Source of the DNA: Candidatus Poribacteria bacterium | GTDB taxonomy: Bacteria > Poribacteria > WGA-4E > UBA9662 | Reading direction: 5' to 3' | DNA length: 64,000 bases | NCBI GenBank assembly: GCA_012963885.1 | Contig: DTUY01000420.1 | Coordinates: forward strand, 1-64,000 | Shown here: positions 27,032 to 36,226 of the stretch, piece by piece | How the letters are laid out: each line of letters starts with the position of its first letter | How positions within the stretch are numbered: the stretch's first letter is position 1 | Notes under the pieces: model-generated | Seen by the model: only the letters and a program-made list of their open reading frames with translations | Databases searched by the model: none | What the model was told of the DNA's origin: nothing | Translations under genes and position numbers: made by a program

Positions 27032-28936
27032 ATGTCATCAACGATAATTTTACTTCTAATGATATCACCGTTGATTGGCTTTCTCGTCAATGGGATTTTC
27101 GGTAAGTTGACAAGGAAAGCAAGTGGTGTGATTGCTTGCGCGGCTATACTTACATCATTGGTTTGTTCCATATTATTGTTTTCTGAAGTTGACAATAATG
27201 TGGCAAGTGGTGATAGTGCTTATTTTGACGGTTCCCTATATGAATGGATCTCTGCTGGTGAACTTTCAGTTGAGATTGGAGTCCGTATCGACTCATTGAC
27301 TTTGGTCATGTTGCTGGTAATCACGGGGGTTGGATTTTTCATCCATGTGTATTCGATTGGCTATATGCACGACGATCCGGGATATACACGCTATTTTGCC
27401 TATCTTAACTTGTTTGTGTTCGCAATGCTTATTCTTGTTTTAGCCAATAACTATGCCATGATGTTTATTGGTTGGGAAGGTGTTGGGCTTTGCTCCTATT
27501 TGCTGATTGGTTTTTGGTATGAGAAGAAGTCCGCAACTGATGCTGGTAAGAAAGCTTTTATTGTCAACCGAATTGGCGATTTTGGGTTTTTGCTTGGAAT
27601 GTTCACTCTATTTGCTGCCTTCGGTTCCTTTGGATTTGAAAAGGTCTTTCACGATGCAGAGATGGGTCATTACACAAAGATCTTTGGAGAGAATACGCTG
27701 AAAATTGCAACGCTACTCCTGTTTGTTGGTGCCATCGGGAAATCGGCGCAAATTCCACTCTATGTTTGGCTGCCTGATGCGATGGAAGGACCAACACCTG
27801 TTAGCGCATTGATCCATGCTGCCACAATGGTCACTGCCGGGGTTTATATGATTGCTAGGTCCTCAGTTTTGTTCACTATTGCTGAAACTGGGGTTTACGT
27901 CGCTTGGATTGGTGTTTTAACTGCATTATTGGCAGCCACAATGGCAATTACAGCAAACGACATCAAACGGGTGTTGGCCTACTCCACAGTAAGCCAATTA
28001 GGTTATATGATGGTAGGGGTGGGTGTTGGTGCTTATGTTTCGGGTATTTTTCACTTGGTGACTCATGCATTTTTTAAAGGGTTAATGTTTTTAGCTGCGG
28101 GAAGCGTGATGCATGCAATGTCAAACGAATTGGATATGCGGAAAATGGGTGGATTAAAGTCGAAGTTGCCCATTACCTACTGGACGTTTTTGGCCGGAGC
28201 ATTGGCAATTGCTGGCGTTCCAGGATTAAGCGGTTTCTGGAGTAAGGATGAGATTCTACATTCAGCGTGGGACAGTGGACATCACGCGGTTTTCTTCCTC
28301 GGATTGGTGACAGCAGCACTGACAGCTTTTTACATGTTTCGGTTAATCTTCGTAACTTTCCATGGACAATCCCGTGTGGATCCGCATGTCGAATCACATC
28401 TGCACGAATCGCCGCCTGTGATGTGGGTGCCATTGGTAGTGTTGGCTGTTCCGTCCTTGTTTATTGGCTTAGTTGTAGGTTGGGGCGGGCATGATAGTGC
28501 TTTCCACCATTTTCTAGGTGATGTGTTTCCTGCCACTGTACATCAGGAACAACCCAGTTCACCCTTGCCATTTATGCTGATTTCAACGATTGTTGCTTTC
28601 TTTGGGATTATATCGGCTTATATTCTTTACAGTAAAGATTCACCAAAAGACGAACCTGAGAATTTCCCGATGGAATTGTTAACCAACAAATATTATATCG
28701 ACGAAATATATGACGCTGTCATTGTTAAGCCCATAAAAGGTATATCGCAATATGGGCTGTGGAGAATTGTAGATGTGGTTATCATCGACTTCCTGTGTGT
28801 GGGTGGCGTTTCACTTTTAACACGTGGTACAGGCGGATTGCTGAGGTATCTTCAAACTGGAATCGTCCAGTCTTACATATTATCAATGGTTATTGGTATT
28901 GTGTTGTTCTTAGGATATTATTTATTCGTGAGGTAA
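27032..28936 (+). CDS. nuoL: NADH-quinone oxidoreductase subunit L
   Basis: The 634-residue proton-pumping antiporter-like subunit has about 16 transmembrane helices with a long lateral helix at the C-terminus. Signature parts are NNYAMMFIGWEGVGLCSYLLIG (key Glu), IGKSAQIPLYVWLPDAM followed by GPTPVSALIHAATMVTAG (key Lys), and KRVLAYSTVSQLGYMM. It starts at ATG 27032 after AAGGGG. The next gene, nuoM, begins only three bases after its stop, at a TTG. Confidence 0.97.
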   Translation: MSSTIILLLMISPLIGFLVNGIFGKLTRKASGVIACAAILTSLVCSILLFSEVDNNVASGDSAYFDGSLYEWISAGELSVEIGVRIDSLTLVMLLVITGVGFFIHVYSIGYMHDDPGYTRYFAYLNLFVFAMLILVLANNYAMMFIGWEGVGLCSYLLIGFWYEKKSATDAGKKAFIVNRIGDFGFLLGMFTLFAAFGSFGFEKVFHDAEMGHYTKIFGENTLKIATLLLFVGAIGKSAQIPLYVWLPDAMEGPTPVSALIHAATMVTAGVYMIARSSVLFTIAETGVYVAWIGVLTALLAATMAITANDIKRVLAYSTVSQLGYMMVGVGVGAYVSGIFHLVTHAFFKGLMFLAAGSVMHAMSNELDMRKMGGLKSKLPITYWTFLAGALAIAGVPGLSGFWSKDEILHSAWDSGHHAVFFLGLVTAALTAFYMFRLIFVTFHGQSRVDPHVESHLHESPPVMWVPLVVLAVPSLFIGLVVGWGGHDSAFHHFLGDVFPATVHQEQPSSPLPFMLISTIVAFFGIISAYILYSKDSPKDEPENFPMELLTNKYYIDEIYDAVIVKPIKGISQYGLWRIVDVVIIDFLCVGGVSLLTRGTGGLLRYLQTGIVQSYILSMVIGIVLFLGYYLFVR

Positions 28937-28939
28937 TTT

Positions 28940-30499
28940 TTGTTGCTTTCAATTATTATTTTCCTCCCATTACTAGGAGCGGTTCTGGTCGCTATCGCCA
29001 AGTTTCTTAACTTGGGAGATTCGGCTCTGAAGGGGATTGCTTTTCTAGCTGCACTCCTCACTTTCGTCATTTCGGTCTCGCTTTATTTCAACTTCGATCT
29101 TGCTCCTGAAAACGAGGGAATGAAGTATCATGTCGATATCCAGTGGATTGAAGGATTGGGAATCAATTACCAAATTGGAATCGATGGCATCTCACTTTGG
29201 ATAGTCTTATTGACGACCTTTCTAACGCCGATTTGTATTTTGGCATCATGGAATTCAGTGGAAAAAAGTATATCAGGGTTTATGATTACGCTTTTGACAC
29301 TTGAAACTGCCATGGTTGGTGTTTTTTGTGCATTGGATATGTTCCTGTTTTTTGTGTTCTGGGAGTCGATTTTGATACCGATGTATTTCCTCATCGGTAT
29401 TTGGGGAGGAAGAAGACGTATTTACGCCACAATCAAGTTCGTGCTGTACACGATGGTGGGTAGTGTGTTGATGCTGGTTGGAATTCTGTACCTCTATTTT
29501 CAGAATAATAATAGTTTCGATTTATTACAACTTTATGGGCTAACCAGTTCTATTGCTCCAGAAAAGCAAAAATTACTTTTCCTGGCGTTTTTCATTGCTT
29601 TTGCCATTAAAGTGCCACTATTTCCTTTCCATACTTGGCTTCCTGACGCGCACGTTGAGGCCCCAACTGCGGGGAGTGTGATTCTTGCTGGAGTTTTGCT
29701 GAAAATGGGAACCTATGGCATTGTTCGGTTTTGTTTGCCGTTATTCCCGGCAGGTGTTATTGCTTATACGCCTTTAATTGTAACACTATCCGTAATTGGT
29801 ATTATTTATGGTGCGTTGGTGGCGATGGTTCAGCCGGATCTAAAAAAGCTGGTTGCTTATTCCAGTGTTAGCCACTTGGGGTTCGTCGTACTGGGACTTT
29901 TTGCACTTAACGATCAAAGTGTGCAGGGAGCAATCTTACAAATGGTGAACCATGGCCTCAGTACAGGTGCTTTGTTCTTGATTGTTGGTATGATTTACGA
30001 ACGACGTCATACGCGGATGATTTCAGATTTTGGAGGGTTATCCAAGTCGATGCCGGTTTTTGCAGTGTTTTTTATGATTGTTACCCTCTCTTCCATCGGA
30101 TTACCAGGATTGAACGGGTTTGTAGGTGAGTTCATGATCCTGCTCGGCAGTTTCGTTTCAGATAAGTTTTCAAGAATCTATGTGGTGATTGCGACTTCAG
30201 GTGTTGTTTTCGTAGCAGTATATATGCTATGGATGTTTCAACGAGTGATGTTTGGTAAACTTGATAATCCAAAGAATCAGGACTTGAAGGATCTGAGCAT
30301 ACGGGAAATAGCTGTGCTGGTTCCTATAATTGTCTTCATCATTTGGATTGGTGTGTATCCTAAACCCTTTTTAAGCAAGATAGAAAAATCAGTTAATAGT
30401 ATTGTCATTTTGAATACGGAAGATTCATCCAAGAATACAGTGGGTATGGTTGGAACGTCTGTTAACTTTAAGACAATAAATTTAGATTTGCATAGATAA
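28940..30499 (+). CDS. nuoM: NADH-quinone oxidoreductase subunit M
   Basis: This 519-residue antiporter-like subunit is paralogous to NuoL and NuoN. Conserved parts are FVFWESILIPMYFLIGIWGG (key Glu), FAIKVPLFPFHTWLPDAHVE with EAPTAGSVILAGVLLKMG and DLKKLVAYSSVSHLGFV. The start is most likely TTG 28940, because AGG in GTGAGGTAATTT lies just upstream and no ATG is near. The C-terminal tail is hydrophilic and not conserved. Confidence 0.96.
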   Translation: MLLSIIIFLPLLGAVLVAIAKFLNLGDSALKGIAFLAALLTFVISVSLYFNFDLAPENEGMKYHVDIQWIEGLGINYQIGIDGISLWIVLLTTFLTPICILASWNSVEKSISGFMITLLTLETAMVGVFCALDMFLFFVFWESILIPMYFLIGIWGGRRRIYATIKFVLYTMVGSVLMLVGILYLYFQNNNSFDLLQLYGLTSSIAPEKQKLLFLAFFIAFAIKVPLFPFHTWLPDAHVEAPTAGSVILAGVLLKMGTYGIVRFCLPLFPAGVIAYTPLIVTLSVIGIIYGALVAMVQPDLKKLVAYSSVSHLGFVVLGLFALNDQSVQGAILQMVNHGLSTGALFLIVGMIYERRHTRMISDFGGLSKSMPVFAVFFMIVTLSSIGLPGLNGFVGEFMILLGSFVSDKFSRIYVVIATSGVVFVAVYMLWMFQRVMFGKLDNPKNQDLKDLSIREIAVLVPIIVFIIWIGVYPKPFLSKIEKSVNSIVILNTEDSSKNTVGMVGTSVNFKTINLDLHR

Positions 30500-30527
30500 G
30501 CACAAGTTTAGATGAAATTATTATCGG

Positions 30528-32048
30528 ATGAGATCTAGAGTTGTTTTTGTTGTTATTGGTATTTTATTAATTTATTCTCCATCCCTTTATTCGGTTGAGG
30601 AGGCAAGTGAAGGTCAACCTGCTCAAGATAGCCATGGAGCTGAACACCACGCTTCGGATGATGAACATCATGGTGTTGATGGATCTGCATTGCCGTTATG
30701 GATGGTCATTCCCTTTGTTGGAATTCTGCTTTCGATTGCGATTTTCCCACTGGTGGCCGAACACTTCTGGCATCATCACTACGGCAAAGTCTCATTGGTT
30801 TGGGCCTTGATTTTCGGTATTCCTTATCTGATTGCCTTTAAAGGGGATGGGTTTTATGATATTTTACATATCTACCTGTTAGACTACATTCCGTTTATTG
30901 TTCTGTTGTGGGGGCTGTATGTTGTTTCCGGTGGGATTCTTGTTCGTGGAACACTGCGAGGAACACCAACCGTTAATACTTTAATTTTGCTTCTTGGAAC
31001 TGCAATTGCTTCTTGGGTTGGTACGACTGGTGCCTCGATGTTGCTGATCCGTCCAATGATTCGTGCCAATGCGTATCGGCAAAACAAAGTGCATCTGATC
31101 ATCTTCTTCATTTTCCTGGTTAGTAATATCGGTGGATCACTGACGCCGCTCGGCGATCCACCATTATTCCTTGGTTTTCTTCATGGTGTACCTTTCTTCT
31201 GGACAATGAACATTCTGCCGCATATGGTATTTGTCAGTGTATTGATACTGATTGTATTTTTCTTATTTGATTCCGTGATGTTTAAACGAGAAGGCGGGTC
31301 AGTTCCTGACGATGGGACAAGCGAACCTTTGCGCCTGGATGGAGCCTTCAACCTAATTTTCCTCCTCGGTGTAATGGGTGCAGTTTTGATGAGTGGAATG
31401 TGGAAACCCAACAAAGATTTCAATATTTTTGGCGTCCACCTTCCATTGCAGAATCTAGCCCGTGAAGTGATGATCATCGCCTGTGGCCTGTTTTCATTGA
31501 GGTTCACCCCTGTCTCTGGTGAGCTTCGCCAAGCAAATAGCTTTACATGGTTTCCTATTGAAGAGGTTGGTAAGCTTTTTGCGGGTATTTTTATAACAAT
31601 CATTCCTGCCCTGAAGATTCTACAGGCAGGTGCTGACGGGGCTTTCAGCAGTTTGGTAGCCGTGGTTGAGCAACCAGTGCACTATTTTTGGATTACGGGT
31701 GGGCTCTCAAGTTTTCTTGATAACGCACCCACCTATCTCACATTTTTTAATATGGGACTTGGTAAACTTCACATGAGTGAAGATATGTTGCCTGAAATCC
31801 TTGCTTCAGGTTTTGACCTATCCAAAGATCTCAAGTATCAGACTTTTGTCGATTATCTTACGGCTATATCATGTGGTGCTGTATTCATGGGAGCAAACAC
31901 CTACATCGGTAATGCCCCCAATTTTATGGTTAAGGCTATTGCCGAGAGTCAGGATGTCCGTATGCCGAGTTTCTTCGGTTACATGCTATGGTCCGGCCTA
32001 ATTTTAATTCCGATTTTCGTGATTGTTACATTCGTATTTTTCCTCTAG
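30528..32048 (+). CDS. Na+/H+ antiporter-like (CitMHS/NhaD-type) membrane protein in the nuo operon
   Basis: The 506-residue protein begins with a signal peptide and an exported His-rich tail (HGAEHHASDDEHHGVDG, about residues 36-52). About 11-12 transmembrane helices follow. Motifs of the ion-transporter family are SNIGGSLTPLGDPPLFLGFL and SSFLDNAPTYLTFFNM, similar to NhaD and ArsB/CitMHS transporters, and GANTYIGNAPNFMVKAIAE near the end. It is usually annotated as sodium:proton antiporter or putative citrate transporter; I favour the former because of its place between nuoM and nuoN, spaced by 28 and 40 bp. It could couple the Na+ and H+ gradients, or balance pH, alongside complex I. Substrate is inferred. 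Confidence 0.85.
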   Translation: MRSRVVFVVIGILLIYSPSLYSVEEASEGQPAQDSHGAEHHASDDEHHGVDGSALPLWMVIPFVGILLSIAIFPLVAEHFWHHHYGKVSLVWALIFGIPYLIAFKGDGFYDILHIYLLDYIPFIVLLWGLYVVSGGILVRGTLRGTPTVNTLILLLGTAIASWVGTTGASMLLIRPMIRANAYRQNKVHLIIFFIFLVSNIGGSLTPLGDPPLFLGFLHGVPFFWTMNILPHMVFVSVLILIVFFLFDSVMFKREGGSVPDDGTSEPLRLDGAFNLIFLLGVMGAVLMSGMWKPNKDFNIFGVHLPLQNLAREVMIIACGLFSLRFTPVSGELRQANSFTWFPIEEVGKLFAGIFITIIPALKILQAGADGAFSSLVAVVEQPVHYFWITGGLSSFLDNAPTYLTFFNMGLGKLHMSEDMLPEILASGFDLSKDLKYQTFVDYLTAISCGAVFMGANTYIGNAPNFMVKAIAESQDVRMPSFFGYMLWSGLILIPIFVIVTFVFFL

Positions 32049-32088
32049 TCTTAGATTGTGAAAGAGTGAAATACAATGGAGTTTATAG

Positions 32089-33540
32089 ATGGAAATAAAT
32101 TGGCAGCTGTTGATGCCATATCTGGTTATCATCGTAACCTTCATCGTTGTGTTGATATATGATATGATCGACAGCCTGTCGAAATGGGGACTGGCTTGGT
32201 TGACAATCCTTGGTTCTTTGGTTGCCTCTGTCGTATCGGTTAACATGCTAACCACTGGATTGGTTTCAACCACCGAGTTCTCCGGCATGATCAGGATTGA
32301 TCAGTATTCTGTGTTCTTCAACTTGATCTTTTTTGTATCATTGATTTTGGTATCGCTCATTTCCATCAGTTACCTTGGAAGCCAAGACCCGCGTCAGGGA
32401 CAATATTATTTGCTGATGCTTCTATCGACTTTTGGGATGATGTTGATGGCAGGAGCTAATGATCTTGTCATGGTTTTCTTAGGTTTGGAACTGATGTCAT
32501 TGCCCCTTTATGTGTTGGCGGGTTATTTCCGAACTAATTCGTACTCAAGCGAAGCTGGAATGAAGTATTTGCTACTGGGAGCGTTCTCCAGTTGCTTTTT
32601 TCTATATGGTATCGCCTTGATTTATGGAGGGACTGGAACTACTGAATTAACGGAAATTGCTTCCAGCCAGTTAACCAACAATATGCTGGTTGTTGTAGGC
32701 ATGTTTTTGCTTATTGTTGGTTTCGGCTTCAAAGTCGGTCTGGTTCCGTTTCATCAGTGGGCACCGGATGTCTATGATGGCGCACCAACATCAGTGGCAG
32801 CATTTATCGCCACCGGCCCTAAAGCTGCCGGATTTGCTGCTTTTTTCCGGGTTTTCATTGAATCGTTCAGTGGCTTGGAGAATGAGTGGACCATCGCGAT
32901 TACTATATTAGCCGTTTTAACAATGACGGTTGGGAATTTGGCTGCCATTGCTCAGCGTAATATCAAGCGTATGCTCGCCTATTCCAGCATCGCTCATGCT
33001 GGTTATGTTCTGGTAGCTTTAGCCGCGGGCAGTCAGGATGGAACTTCAAGTGCAATGTTTTATCTATTGGTTTATTGCATCATGAATGTGGGAGCTTTCG
33101 GGGCTATTATCCTGGCAAGGACGGATGATGGGGACACTGTTGAAATTGCTGATTACGCTGGACTTGGTTTCCGAAATCCGGTTCTTGCCATATTTATGTC
33201 GGTTATGATGTTTTCATTAGCTGGGTTTCCTCCAACGGCGGGTTTTGTCAGTAAGTTTTATGTCTTCCGGTCAGCCGTTGAATCGGGCAAAACTTGGCTG
33301 GTGATCATAGCTGCCATCAATACCGCTGTATCCGCCTACTACTATCTGCGTGTTGTGGTGACTCTGTATATGAAAGAACGAAGGGTTGAATTAAAAGTGC
33401 TTCCATATCCTGGGCATCTTGTTATCGCTTTGATAGTTGCTACAGCAGGTGTTTTATTAGTTGGGGTATTGCCTTCGCAGATTTTGAACCCGGTACAAGA
33501 AGCAATCAAAAGTAGTATGATGCTTTCGGCAATGAGGTGA
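32089..33540 (+). CDS. nuoN: NADH-quinone oxidoreductase subunit N
   Basis: The 483-residue third antiporter-like subunit has about 14 transmembrane helices. Seen are DLVMVFLGLELMSLPLYVLAG (key Glu), VGFGFKVGLVPFHQWAPDVY with DGAPTSVAAFIATGPKAAGF and KRMLAYSSIAHAGYVLVAL. It is the last nuo gene, with seven bases to the ATP synthase gene cluster, so nuo and atp could share one transcript. Confidence 0.96.
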   Translation: MEINWQLLMPYLVIIVTFIVVLIYDMIDSLSKWGLAWLTILGSLVASVVSVNMLTTGLVSTTEFSGMIRIDQYSVFFNLIFFVSLILVSLISISYLGSQDPRQGQYYLLMLLSTFGMMLMAGANDLVMVFLGLELMSLPLYVLAGYFRTNSYSSEAGMKYLLLGAFSSCFFLYGIALIYGGTGTTELTEIASSQLTNNMLVVVGMFLLIVGFGFKVGLVPFHQWAPDVYDGAPTSVAAFIATGPKAAGFAAFFRVFIESFSGLENEWTIAITILAVLTMTVGNLAAIAQRNIKRMLAYSSIAHAGYVLVALAAGSQDGTSSAMFYLLVYCIMNVGAFGAIILARTDDGDTVEIADYAGLGFRNPVLAIFMSVMMFSLAGFPPTAGFVSKFYVFRSAVESGKTWLVIIAAINTAVSAYYYLRVVVTLYMKERRVELKVLPYPGHLVIALIVATAGVLLVGVLPSQILNPVQEAIKSSMMLSAMR

Positions 33541-33547
33541 CGGCAAG

Positions 33548-33877
33548 ATGGATGATGCAAGACCACCTAGCAGAAACCAAGAATCAACGGTCAGAGAGAA
33601 ACATCGCTATTCAATTGGCACACGTCAGTCTGCGCTGGCTAGCGTTGGGGATCTCAGTGCAATTGGGTTGACGCTTGTTCTGGCAATCGTGATAGGGGTT
33701 TTTGCGGGAAAGTGGCTTGGCAGTAAGTTTGGTAATCAGGAACTCGGATTGATAATTGGTTTTTTGTTAGGCACGGCTGCAGGGTTTATCCAGATGTACA
33801 AGTCCATTTCCCGTTGGAATCAACGTGTTGAACAACAAAAGGAACTTGAACAAAAAAGCAAAATCAATCCAGATTAA
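33548..33877 (+). CDS. atpZ: AtpZ/AtpI-family protein (F0F1-ATPase assembly, gene-1-type)
   Basis: The 109-residue protein has two transmembrane helices (about residues 38-56 and 66-86) separated by the conserved GKWLGSKFGNQELG stretch, characteristic of the ATPase gene-1 or AtpZ family. These proteins assist c-ring assembly or Mg/Ca transport in some ATP synthase operons. It is the first gene of the atp set and lies seven bases after nuoN. The N-terminal 30 residues are hydrophilic, and the C-terminus is a short charged helix. Confidence 0.85.
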   Translation: MDDARPPSRNQESTVREKHRYSIGTRQSALASVGDLSAIGLTLVLAIVIGVFAGKWLGSKFGNQELGLIIGFLLGTAAGFIQMYKSISRWNQRVEQQKELEQKSKINPD

Positions 33878-33890
33878 AAAATGATCCAAC

Positions 33891-34310
33891 ATGCCTAAGC
33901 AATCCTCTTTTGAGGTTGACGGTCAGTTTCTCAGACAGGTATACTATCTGACTGTGATTCTGGCGGTAGTTTTGACCGCTTTGTTCGGGATAATTTATGG
34001 CTTTCCTACTGCACTCAGTTTTGTGGTCGGGAGCTTTTTAAGTTTAGGTGCGGTCTTAGTACTAGAATTCGTTGTTCGTCTTATGGTCAAGCCTGGGAGT
34101 TCCACCAAGACGAAGAGGTGGCTTGGCTTGATTGCGCTGGGAAAATACACGTTTATTTTCGTTGGGTTTTATTTCCTGATGAAGGCCGATTGGCTTAATA
34201 TTTATTCATTGGCTGTAGGTGTTGGGTTGGTTCAGGTTGTTGTTATCCTCAAAGCAATTAAGCTGATGGTGCTGATTCTGCTAGGCAACAATACAAGCAA
34301 AAACAGTTGA
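33891..34310 (+). CDS. atpI: ATP synthase protein I-like (AtpI)
   Basis: The 139-residue protein has four predicted transmembrane helices. The order (just upstream of the a subunit, following AtpZ) and the general layout match AtpI, the assembly factor for the c-ring. Sequence conservation in this family is weak, so the call rests mostly on topology and position. Its stop codon (34308-34310) overlaps the atpB start ATG (34310-34312) by one base. Confidence 0.75.
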   Translation: MPKQSSFEVDGQFLRQVYYLTVILAVVLTALFGIIYGFPTALSFVVGSFLSLGAVLVLEFVVRLMVKPGSSTKTKRWLGLIALGKYTFIFVGFYFLMKADWLNIYSLAVGVGLVQVVVILKAIKLMVLILLGNNTSKNS

Positions 34311-35134
34311 TGAAAATAAAAAAGGCTCCTTATATATCGCTATTACTTGCTGTTTCCTTTTTTTCTGCAGTTGCAATCCGTCCTGTATCTGCTTCAGAAG
34401 ATTCGCATCGTACTTGGTTAAAACCCATTTCAGATCTTCCCTTACTCAAAGCGCTTCAATCTAACGTTTGGCACCAACCGGACCTGATCCCCAACACCTA
34501 TTTCGTCGTACTGATTCTTGTCGTGCTTTTCAGCTTGACAACGCGAAACCTAAAACGCTTACCCGACAGTAAAAGACAAGCATTTCTTGAGCTCTTTACA
34601 GCTGGCATAACTAATTTCTTCGGTAACATTCTGGGTGATCATGGCAAAAAATATGTATGGTTTCCTGGCTCATTTTTTGTTTTTATTCTATCTTTGAATT
34701 ATCTTGGTCTTATTCCTGGCCTTCAATCGCCGACTGCTGATTTAAACACAACCCTTGCTTTGGGCATAACAGCCTTGATTGGTGTTCATATTATTGCAAT
34801 TAAAGAGAATGGAATCCCTGGTTACTTGAAACATTTTATTGGGGATCCCTGGTGGTTGGGACCGTTGATGTTTCCTTTGCATATCGTGGGTGAATTGGCA
34901 CGTGCTGGTTCACTGGCAATTCGGCTTTTTGGAAACATTTATGGTGAGGAAATGGTCATTTTTCAACTGACATTGTTAGGCCTTGGAATTTGGTTTCCAG
35001 TTCAATTTCCGATGTTGTTTTTTGGATTGTTTGGTGGTTTTCTACAGGCCTTCGTTTTTTCGATTTTGACGTCAATCTACATTGTTACGTTTTTAGAGCA
35101 CGGTGATGATCACGGTGCCGAAGCACATCACTAA
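34310..35134 (+). CDS. atpB: ATP synthase F0 subunit a
   Basis: The 274-residue a subunit starts at ATG 34310, overlapping the atpI stop. An N-terminal signal-like segment (LLLAVSFFSAVAIRPVSA) precedes about five helices. The essential arginine is in ELARAGSLAIRLFGNIYGEE. It forms the ion half-channels against the c-ring. It ends in a His/Asp-rich tail (HGDDHGAEAHH) similar to the tail of the antiporter in the nuo operon. There is a 59-bp gap to atpE. Confidence 0.95.
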   Translation: MKIKKAPYISLLLAVSFFSAVAIRPVSASEDSHRTWLKPISDLPLLKALQSNVWHQPDLIPNTYFVVLILVVLFSLTTRNLKRLPDSKRQAFLELFTAGITNFFGNILGDHGKKYVWFPGSFFVFILSLNYLGLIPGLQSPTADLNTTLALGITALIGVHIIAIKENGIPGYLKHFIGDPWWLGPLMFPLHIVGELARAGSLAIRLFGNIYGEEMVIFQLTLLGLGIWFPVQFPMLFFGLFGGFLQAFVFSILTSIYIVTFLEHGDDHGAEAHH

Positions 35135-35193
35135 GTTGTGGTTGTGTCAATATTTTTACTGTTTTAAACATAATTTTCTAGGAGGGAATATTT

Positions 35194-35499
35194 ATGATTT
35201 ATCTTGCGGTTTTGGCTTTTGGTGTTACGCTTGGTTTGCCGATTGCTGTGACGTTTGCTTCGACTGCACAAGGGAAAGCAACGAGCACTGCCCTTGAGGG
35301 AATCGCTCGGCAGCCGGAAGCAACTGGGCAAATTCAAACAGCTATGATTATTGGTTTGGCACTGATTGAATCACTAGTCATATACTCGTTATTGATGTTC
35401 TTTTTGTTGATGGGGAAACTCCCGAGTAACATGAGTGAGGTGGAAACGCTGATTAAGGCTGAGGCCTCAGCGCAAACACACGAAACACACGAGAATTAG
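35194..35499 (+). CDS. atpE: ATP synthase F0 subunit c (Na+-binding signature partly kept)
   Basis: The 101-residue c subunit has two helices with the polar loop ARQPEA at 38-43. The start is sure: CTAGGAGGGAATATTT precedes the ATG. The ion-carrying Glu59 lies in GLALIESLVIYSLL with Ser60 and Tyr64, and Gln26 sits 33 residues before Glu59. By alignment to Ilyobacter tartaricus from memory, Gln32, Glu65, Ser66 and Tyr70 are matched; the Thr67 position is Leu61. This points to Na+ binding, but the change at Thr67 leaves it open. The first helix lacks the usual glycine repeat, and the C-terminal 20 residues are a hydrophilic THETHEN tail. Confidence 0.93.
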   Translation: MIYLAVLAFGVTLGLPIAVTFASTAQGKATSTALEGIARQPEATGQIQTAMIIGLALIESLVIYSLLMFFLLMGKLPSNMSEVETLIKAEASAQTHETHEN

Positions 35500-35557
35500 G
35501 TAACAAAACTAGAATCCAGAAAATTAAGGGGCGTGTAATATACGTTCGTTATTGCAT

Positions 35558-36172
35558 ATGAGGATATATTTGAGTTTAACATCTGTTCTATGCATAGCGG
35601 TTATGGTGCTTACGCCAGTCATGGCGCTTACCGCAGATGAAGTCGAAACGGATCATGGCAGTCCAGATCATACCGATGGTGGGCTTTTGGAAGCAATGGG
35701 ATTGAAACCGAAGCTAATTTTTATTCAGGTGTTAGGTTTTCTCATTGTTTTGTTGGTTCTTAACAAATTTGTTTTCGGCAAAGTTGGCGGCATACTTACT
35801 GATCGACAGAATGAAATTGTTTCGCGGATGAACAAACTTGAAAGTGATCAGGCTGAACTTGATCGTTTAACGACCGAAACAACGCAACGACTTAATCAGA
35901 TCGAAGCCGAAGCACAACAAAAAATTCGATCTGCTATAGATCAAGGTAATGAAGAGCGTCAGCAGATACTTGAAACCGCTCGGCAAGATGCTGCCAACAA
36001 AATCGACCAAGCCCGTGTTGAAATCCAGCGTGAGAAAGAAGAAGCAATTCTAGAACTGCGTGGCATTGTGTCTGAGATTGCTATTGATGCTGCCAGCAAA
36101 ATTATTGATCAACAACTAGATGCTGAAGCACATCGGCATATTGTGGATGAGTACATTGGTCAACTTCCATAG
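35558..36172 (+). CDS. atpF: ATP synthase F0 subunit b
   Basis: The 204-residue b subunit runs from ATG 35558 (a TTG at 35552 is also in frame). A signal-like N-terminus is followed by a short His/Asp-rich segment (DHGSPDHTDGG), one membrane helix (LIFIQVLGFLIVLLVLNKFV) and a long coiled-coil helix that makes the peripheral stalk. The C-terminal IDAASKIIDQQLDAEAHRHI is typical. The exported N-terminus with histidines is shared in style with the neighbouring membrane proteins. Confidence 0.93.
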   Translation: MRIYLSLTSVLCIAVMVLTPVMALTADEVETDHGSPDHTDGGLLEAMGLKPKLIFIQVLGFLIVLLVLNKFVFGKVGGILTDRQNEIVSRMNKLESDQAELDRLTTETTQRLNQIEAEAQQKIRSAIDQGNEERQQILETARQDAANKIDQARVEIQREKEEAILELRGIVSEIAIDAASKIIDQQLDAEAHRHIVDEYIGQLP

Positions 36173-36226
36173 GATAATGTAAGTTAGGTAGATCAGTATC
36201 AAATTCACGTAGTCATAGGGAACTAA

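Noticed and set aside
17452-33540. Na+-translocating NQR or Rnf complex
   Set aside because: The subunits are clearly NuoA-N homologues; no nqr or rnf genes are present.
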